Positions 5,243-9,618 of a DNA stretch of 9,618 bases are shown here, in pieces. Source of the DNA: Candidatus Hydrogenedentota bacterium (GTDB lineage Bacteria > Hydrogenedentota > Hydrogenedentia > Hydrogenedentales > JAEUWI01); the NCBI GenBank assembly GCA_030430835.1, contig JAUIKJ010000085.1:1-9618 (forward strand). The letters are read 5' to 3'. The notes below the pieces were generated by a model. That model did no database searches, had not been told where the DNA came from, and saw only the letters and a program-made list of their open reading frames with translations. Both the position numbers and the translations under genes were made by a program. Position 1 is the first letter of the stretch. Each line of letters starts with the position of its first letter.

Positions 5243-8239
5243 TCACCTGCGACTGCGCTTGAAGCGTTCCACCCGATCCGCGAACAATTCTTCTTCGCCG
5301 CCGGGATAGGCCGCGGCATCGTGCGGGAAGGCGCGAAGTACGAGCGGCGGCACCCCGCCATTGGTGAGGGTGAGTAGCCACTCACCCTCGTCGCCGAAGG
5401 CGGTGAACTCCGGCTGGATGACCTGACCCGCCGCCGTGTTGGCGGATGCGTGCAGCGTCAAGATCTCGCGGCCCTTTGACGCATCCCAGATCTTGAAGGT
5501 GCCGTCCTGACTGGCAGAGACGAGGCGCGTACCGTCCGGCGAGAAGTCGATGCTGACCACAGGCCGCTCGTGTCCGGTCAAGGTAATCGGGTCTGGGCCA
5601 CTGCCATAGAGCACAATGTCGCGCACACCATAGGCGCGCTTGCCCGAATCCGGATGCTCGGCAAAGGCCGTCATCGCGCCGGGCAAGGCGATGCGCTCGG
5701 GCTCCGTCACGACAGCGCCCCACGCCCATTCCAGCGCGAAGCCGTCGTCCGACTCGATTTCGCCGCCGCCGAGCACCAGGGTCTGTCCGGCTGCATCAAA
5801 TTCGAGCGTGAGCGGCAGCCGGGAAAGGCTGCGCGTCGTGGCCAGCGGCGCATCCTGGTCGACACGGTAAACATCGACGACGCGACCGGACTCAGTTTCG
5901 GCGTCGGCAGTGGCGATGGCAAGGTGTTGGCCGTCGGGGGAAACGGTAAAGCCCTCGATACCAGACCAAGTGCGTTGGATATCCCCGGTCGGCACGGAGC
6001 GCGATTCGAGCGTGGTGCCTTTCTGCAGCAACACCGTGTCGTCTGCGACGAAGACAATGCCGCTGACATTCGGATCGGTTGTGAATGCGCCCATCTCCGC
6101 GCCGTTCGCGTCCCAGATGCGTACGGCGTGTTGCCCGTCGGGGGTCTTCGTTGCGGTGGCGGCAAGCCGTCCATCGGCGCTCAGGGCAATCGCGGGGACT
6201 TCTTGCGAAGCCAGGGGGAGCGTGCGGATGCGGTGGCCGTTCTGGAGATCCCATACGGCGGCGTCTGTGCCGACCAGGCCGGCGAGCAGCCCGGCGTCCA
6301 GGCTATAGGCGAGCTTCTCGCCCGCTGCGCGGTAGCGAAGCTCGTTCTGCATGTCCCAAAGCTTGCATTGGCCGTCGAAGGCGCCGGAGGCGAGCGTGGT
6401 GCCGTCGGCAGAAAAGGAAAGGGCAAAGACGGCGGACTCGTGCCCGCGATACACATGCAGCGGATCGAGATTCGGGACCGACCAGAGGCCCACGGTGGTG
6501 TCATCGCTGCCGGTGGCGAAGAGCGTGCCATCGGGACTGAAGGCCACGGCACGCACCTGATCGGGATGGGCCTTGGCGATGATGTCGCCCTTCCCGGTCT
6601 CCACGTTCCAGAGTCCGACATTGCCATCGGTCGATCCTGCGGCGAGGTACTCACCCCCGGGACTGAAGGCGATGGTTCCGGGGAAGCCGAAGCGGAGATC
6701 GAAGTGGTACTGCCGAGCGAAGGGTTCGAGGGTCCAGAGCTGAAGTGCCGTGTCGGTGCCGATGGCGAAATGGTTTCCGTCCGAACTCCAGGCGACCGAG
6801 TGCGCTGAATTCGGGAACGCCACCTTGTGGCTGCCGAGGATGGTGCCGGTTGCGGCATCGAGCACGTCAAAGGTGCGCTCGAAACCGTTCTCTCCAAAGA
6901 CGGATCGGGTCACGATCACCCGGTCCCCACTGGGGCTGAAATAGATGCCGAAGCCCTGCGCCTGATCGACGCTTAACTCGAAGGTGATCTCGCCGCTGTC
7001 CACGTTCCATACGCGTGCCTTACGATCGCTGCACAGCGCACCCACGCGGGCACCATCTGGTGTGAGGTCGAGGAAGCGCCGGCTCGACCCGGGCGACGGG
7101 TCTTCGTATTCGAAAAGCACCGCGCCGGACTGGGTATCCCAGACCTGGATTCCGGTGGACGAGGCCACGGCGGTGCGGGTGCCCCCGGCGCTGGTGGCGA
7201 AGGCGAAGCCGGTGCCTGCGTTCTCGATCAGCGTGCGCTGTAGTGCACCGTCCGTGCGGTTGACCACGCGGACGGAGCCCCCCTTGGTGCAGGTGATCAG
7301 CTCGTCGTCGCCGCCAAAGGCGAAGCGGCTGCCACCGGCGGGCAGGGTCATCGCGTCGGCATTGAGCAACTGGAGCAGGTGCCCCCACTCCCAGTCGCGG
7401 TTCGCCACGGGCGCGTTGGCCAGGGTCTCGCGCGCCGCGCCGAGGTTGCGCTCATTAAAGGCCGACTGCACCTGGCTAACGTTGGCGTAGTAGAGCTGTT
7501 GCAGCGCTTCGTCCCGCGCGATCTCTGCCTGTTCCTGGGCGATGACCGCTTCGTCCCGCGCTTCCTTGGCCTGCCCTTCGGCGATGCGTGCCTTGCGCTC
7601 TTCTTCGATGGCGATGTTTCGCTGCGCGCGGATGCTGAGGTAAGAGTAGACACCGGTCACCAGCAGGGCCACCGCGGCCACGGACGCCGTGGTCAGCACG
7701 CGCTTGTGGCGCTTGATGAAGCGGCGGGCGAGTTCGGCGAAGTTGTATTCGTAGGCGCTGACGAGACCGCCCGAGAGAAACTGCTGCACCTCGTCGACCA
7801 ATGCCCGGGCGTCGGGATAGCGGTCGTCCGGCTTGCGCGACATCGCGCGCGCGACGACCGCGCAGAGCTCCAGCGGGGCATTCGGCTCCACCTCGCGGAT
7901 GGGCTTCGGGTCGAAGTCCATCACCTTCTCGAGGAACTCGCGGACCTTCATGCCCTTGTAGGGCGGTTGCCCGGCGAGGATGGTGTAGAGCACGGCGCCG
8001 AGGGCGTAGACATCCGACCGTTCATCGACCTTCTCGGGATCGCCTTCCGCCTGTTCGGGCGGCATGTAGTAGGGCGAACCGATGGTCTGTCCGTACTCCG
8101 TCTTGGAGGTGGCCTCCGCATCGCCCACGCGCATGGTACGCACGGTTTCCGTGAGGCCCTTCGCGTGGATGTCGTGTAACCCGCGGACCTTGGCGATGCC
8201 CCAGTCGATTACCACCGTTTCACCGAATTCACCCAACAT
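5243..8239 (-). CDS. C-terminal part of a frameshifted Ser/Thr kinase: kinase C-lobe, membrane segment, coiled coil, WD40 propeller
   Basis: From the first ATG in this frame the product has 998 residues, but it begins inside the kinase domain. Kinase homology continues upstream in the same frame to about 8293 and includes YAHSRNVIHRDLKP, the catalytic loop. Visible motifs: DWG (12-14, in place of DFG), GSPYYMPPEQ (54-63, the APE region), DVYALG (76-81), Arg140 in KPDDRYP, one membrane helix (about 181-200), a charged Glu/Ala/Lys/Arg-rich coiled coil (about 205-250), and about 16 WD40-like units to the C-terminus. The clearest units include AVAFSPDGTLFATGSDD and SIDFSPDGTRLVSASQDG, enough for two beta-propellers. 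This is the layout of planctomycete-type receptor kinases: cytoplasmic kinase and extracytoplasmic propeller. ATG 8239 has no ribosome-binding site and would yield a kinase lacking its ATP-binding lobe and HRD, so it is unlikely to be a true start. The stop is 12 bp from the convergent sulfatase stop. Confidence 0.85.
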   Translation of the reverse strand: MLGEFGETVVIDWGIAKVRGLHDIHAKGLTETVRTMRVGDAEATSKTEYGQTIGSPYYMPPEQAEGDPEKVDERSDVYALGAVLYTILAGQPPYKGMKVREFLEKVMDFDPKPIREVEPNAPLELCAVVARAMSRKPDDRYPDARALVDEVQQFLSGGLVSAYEYNFAELARRFIKRHKRVLTTASVAAVALLVTGVYSYLSIRAQRNIAIEEERKARIAEGQAKEARDEAVIAQEQAEIARDEALQQLYYANVSQVQSAFNERNLGAARETLANAPVANRDWEWGHLLQLLNADAMTLPAGGSRFAFGGDDELITCTKGGSVRVVNRTDGALQRTLIENAGTGFAFATSAGGTRTAVASSTGIQVWDTQSGAVLFEYEDPSPGSSRRFLDLTPDGARVGALCSDRKARVWNVDSGEITFELSVDQAQGFGIYFSPSGDRVIVTRSVFGENGFERTFDVLDAATGTILGSHKVAFPNSAHSVAWSSDGNHFAIGTDTALQLWTLEPFARQYHFDLRFGFPGTIAFSPGGEYLAAGSTDGNVGLWNVETGKGDIIAKAHPDQVRAVAFSPDGTLFATGSDDTTVGLWSVPNLDPLHVYRGHESAVFALSFSADGTTLASGAFDGQCKLWDMQNELRYRAAGEKLAYSLDAGLLAGLVGTDAAVWDLQNGHRIRTLPLASQEVPAIALSADGRLAATATKTPDGQHAVRIWDANGAEMGAFTTDPNVSGIVFVADDTVLLQKGTTLESRSVPTGDIQRTWSGIEGFTVSPDGQHLAIATADAETESGRVVDVYRVDQDAPLATTRSLSRLPLTLEFDAAGQTLVLGGGEIESDDGFALEWAWGAVVTEPERIALPGAMTAFAEHPDSGKRAYGVRDIVLYGSGPDPITLTGHERPVVSIDFSPDGTRLVSASQDGTFKIWDASKGREILTLHASANTAAGQVIQPEFTAFGDEGEWLLTLTNGGVPPLVLRAFPHDAAAYPGGEEELFADRVERFKRSRR

Positions 8240-8279
8240 GATGTTGAGCGGCTTGAGATCGCGGTGGATGACGTTGCGG

Positions 8280-8291
8280 CTATGGGCGTAG
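8280..8291 (-). other. Frameshift junction in the kinase gene, probable deletion at CTACGC
   Basis: On the minus strand the upstream frame reads L-K-L-L-R-P then TAG (8282-8280). The downstream frame, displaced by +1, reads C-Y-A-H-S-R-N-V-I-H-R-D. The shared bases CTACGC (8291-8286) encode Leu-Arg in the first frame and Tyr-Ala in the second. Kinases of this family have about 11 residues between the LL(R) helix and the (A)YAHS segment; none are present here. This indicates loss of roughly 35 nt and not a single-base indel. It could be a real mutation or an assembly error. Confidence 0.7.
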
Positions 8292-9053
8292 CAACTTGAG
8301 GCGCCCGGGCAGGTCGGGCGCTTCGTCCAGCGCCTCCTGCATCGACTTCCCGCGCACGAGCTTCATCGTGTAGTAGAGACTGCCATCGTCGCGGTAGCCC
8401 AACTCGTAGACCGGAACGATGGAGGGGTGCTCCAGCTGTCCGGTGACGCGGGCTTCCTGCAGGAAGCGCGCAATAATCGGCACGGTGAGCATCTCGGCGG
8501 TGGGTGCCCCACTGCGGGTGGCATGGCCAACGCGCTCGGGCAGCAGCTGTTTGAGCGCCACGTCGCGGCCAATGTGCGTGTCATGCATCAGCCAGATCTT
8601 GCCCATGCCACCGGCGGCGAAGGCGCGAATCTCGTCGTAGCGGCCCGGGTGTTCCGGCACCGCAGGGACCACCTGGTCGCCCCCAGGGCCACCGGCGAAG
8701 CCGCCCGGCGATACGACGGTGGCCACGCCGCCGGGTCCCGGCGAACTTGCAACGGTCGCCAATTCGTCGAGCGACGGCCCGTCACCGGAGATGGTGCGGA
8801 TCAGCATGGCTTCGCCGCCGAAGGAAGCCAATGCGGCGGCGGCGTCGCCGTTGTGCGATCGGATGGCGTCTTCCACCATGCTGATGAGCGATTCGCGATC
8901 GGTCTCCGTGAGGATGCCCGATCGCACCAGGGATTGTCCCAGGCCACCCAGCGAATCTTCGAAGGATCCCTCGGTGTCGTCGATCTGGTCGGGAATGACC
9001 TTACCCAGGCGCATCGCGAGGATGCCAAACAACAGATCACGTTCGCGGCTCAC
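8280..9053 (-). CDS. N-terminal part of the frameshifted Ser/Thr kinase: regulatory N-domain and ATP-binding lobe
   Basis: This 257-residue reading frame holds the start of the kinase whose remainder is in the next frame. Residues 1-80 (DLLFGILAMRLGKV at the start, then LGQSLVRSGILTETDRESL) match from memory the N-terminal domain of planctomycete Ser/Thr kinases. A Gly/Pro-rich linker (about 88-135) follows. The kinase N-lobe then shows a Gly loop AAGGMGKIWL (146-155), the ATP-binding Lys168 in VALKQL, the alpha-C Glu200 in RFLQEA, and EHPSIVPVYELG (208-219). The hinge region is LYYTMKLVRGKSM (226-238). The frame ends in TAG at 8282-8280, before the catalytic loop, so the fragment cannot phosphorylate on its own. 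The GTG start at 9053 is fixed by AAGGAG 6 nt upstream. It lies 74 bp downstream of the uvrB stop, same strand, with no clear promoter in the gap. Confidence 0.88.
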   Translation of the reverse strand: MSRERDLLFGILAMRLGKVIPDQIDDTEGSFEDSLGGLGQSLVRSGILTETDRESLISMVEDAIRSHNGDAAAALASFGGEAMLIRTISGDGPSLDELATVASSPGPGGVATVVSPGGFAGGPGGDQVVPAVPEHPGRYDEIRAFAAGGMGKIWLMHDTHIGRDVALKQLLPERVGHATRSGAPTAEMLTVPIIARFLQEARVTGQLEHPSIVPVYELGYRDDGSLYYTMKLVRGKSMQEALDEAPDLPGRLKLLRP

Positions 9054-9059
9054 CCTGAA

Positions 9060-9065
9060 CTCCTT
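9060..9065 (-). promoter_or_regulatory. Strong ribosome-binding site of the kinase gene
   Basis: On the minus strand AAGGAG is followed after 6 nt by GTG at 9053-9051. This near-ideal Shine-Dalgarno sequence decides the GTG start and indicates that the gene was translated from here before the downstream break. Confidence 0.75.
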
Positions 9066-9127
9066 CCGGCGCTGTGCTTGAACTTCAGCTTACTACGATG
9101 TGCTCCGGGATGTGAATACGCGACCGG

Positions 9128-9618
9128 CTAGGCGAGCTCTTCGATCTCGCGCTTCTCCAGCGCGCGAATCCGGTCGCGGTACTCCGCGGCCTTCTCGAAG
9201 TCCATCTTGTCCGCGGCCTTCTTCATCTGCCGCCGCAACTCACCGAGCCGTTTCTTCAGGTCGCCGGAGTTAACATAGAGGTCCGCATCTTCCGCCGCCG
9301 CCGGCACGGTGACATAGTCGCGATCGCAGAGATTCGCCAGGAGATCGGGAATCGCCTTGCGTACGGTTTCGGGGGTGATGCCGTGCTCTTCGTTGTACTC
9401 GATCTGCTTCTCGCGGCGACGGCTCATCTCCTCAATGGCGCGCGCCATGGATCCCGTCGTCTGATCGGCATACATGATGACGCGGCCTTCCGCATTGCGC
9501 GCGGCGCGGCCGCAGGTCTGAATCAGGCTGGTCTGCGACCGGAGATAGCCCTCCTTGTCCGCGTCGAGGATGGCAACGAGCGAGACCTCGGGGATATCAA
9601 GCCCCTCGCGCAGGAGGT
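9128..9618 (-). CDS. uvrB: UvrABC excinuclease subunit B, C-terminal part (5' end outside window)
   Basis: UvrB is the damage-verifying helicase-like subunit of nucleotide excision repair in the cytoplasm; it receives damaged DNA from UvrA and recruits UvrC. The visible 162 residues run from LLREGLDIPEVSLVAILDAD (helicase motif V region) through SLIQTCGRAARN (motif VI, with the Arg residues used in ATP hydrolysis) to MYADQ and NEEHGITPETVRKAI, all characteristic of UvrB. The last 40 or so residues, from about DLKKRLGELRRQMKKAAD to the end, form the UVR coiled-coil domain that contacts UvrC. Motif VI has Cys where E. coli has Ile (QTIGRAARN); the Arg residues are kept, so this is probably neutral. 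The stop is TAG at 9130-9128. The first three quarters of the gene lie beyond the right edge. The 74-bp gap to the kinase start shows no convincing terminator. Confidence 0.97.
   Translation of the reverse strand, partial: LLREGLDIPEVSLVAILDADKEGYLRSQTSLIQTCGRAARNAEGRVIMYADQTTGSMARAIEEMSRRREKQIEYNEEHGITPETVRKAIPDLLANLCDRDYVTVPAAAEDADLYVNSGDLKKRLGELRRQMKKAADKMDFEKAAEYRDRIRALEKREIEELA

Noticed and set aside
5570..6808. A 412-codon plus-strand open frame within the WD40 region
   Set aside because: The minus strand here encodes clear WD40 repeats; the plus-strand product has no domain and mirrors the repetitive composition.
7379..8179. A 266-codon plus-strand open frame opposite the kinase C-lobe and coiled coil
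   Set aside because: It lies over conserved minus-strand kinase motifs (DVYALG, PPEQ) and contains none of its own.
8237..8239. ATG 8239 as a genuine start of an independent kinase/WD40 gene
   Set aside because: There is no ribosome-binding site, and the same frame continues upstream into YAHS and HRDLKP, so this Met is internal to the kinase domain.
8280..8300. Programmed ribosomal frameshift joining the two kinase halves
   Set aside because: A +1 shift would still leave about 11 expected residues missing from the helix before the catalytic loop, and no slippery sequence or stimulatory structure is evident.
9066..9127. A terminator or promoter between uvrB and the kinase gene
   Set aside because: No convincing hairpin with a T-run and no well-spaced -35/-10 pair was found in the gap.

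Overview
The window is high-GC, densely coding bacterial DNA with six genes: two partial at the edges, three intact, and one broken into two reading frames. Several traits point to the Planctomycetes/PVC sphere, or to Candidatus Hydrogenedentota. These are a giant Ser/Thr kinase with WD40 repeats and the planctomycete-style N-terminal domain, a secreted sulfatase, and a surface protein with a Gly-Glu-rich linker and a C-terminal anchor. I favour Hydrogenedentota because of the Gly-Glu linker, but this is recognition from memory and not a search result.

Layout. Positions 1-878 (minus) hold a membrane-anchored TPR protein that runs off the left edge. A 96-bp divergent spacer separates it from nagB (975-1760, plus), glucosamine-6-phosphate deaminase. 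A 125-bp gap with a good sigma70-like promoter follows. Next come a multidomain secreted surface protein (1886-3781, plus) and, 27 bp on, a secreted Ser-type sulfatase (3809-5230, plus), probably one operon. The sulfatase ends 12 bp from the stop of a convergent minus-strand locus (5243-9053). That locus encodes a transmembrane Ser/Thr kinase with about 16 WD40-like repeats and is interrupted by a frameshift just before the catalytic loop. The 3' end of uvrB (9128-9618, minus) closes the window.

How the genes may work together. The sulfatase and NagB would fit catabolism of a sulfated amino-sugar polymer, with the surface protein possibly binding glycan through its predicted beta-sandwich region; this is inference from adjacency. 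UvrB is housekeeping nucleotide excision repair. The kinase and TPR protein look like the signalling and scaffold proteins abundant in this kind of bacterium.

The most notable observation is the kinase break. The two halves fit one gene, but about 11 residues expected between the N-terminal half and the catalytic loop are absent. The junction is a single 6-base CTACGC that is meaningful in both frames, as expected for a deletion between two short direct repeats. No RNA genes, CRISPR arrays, insertion sequences or gene-free stretches over 300 bases were seen.
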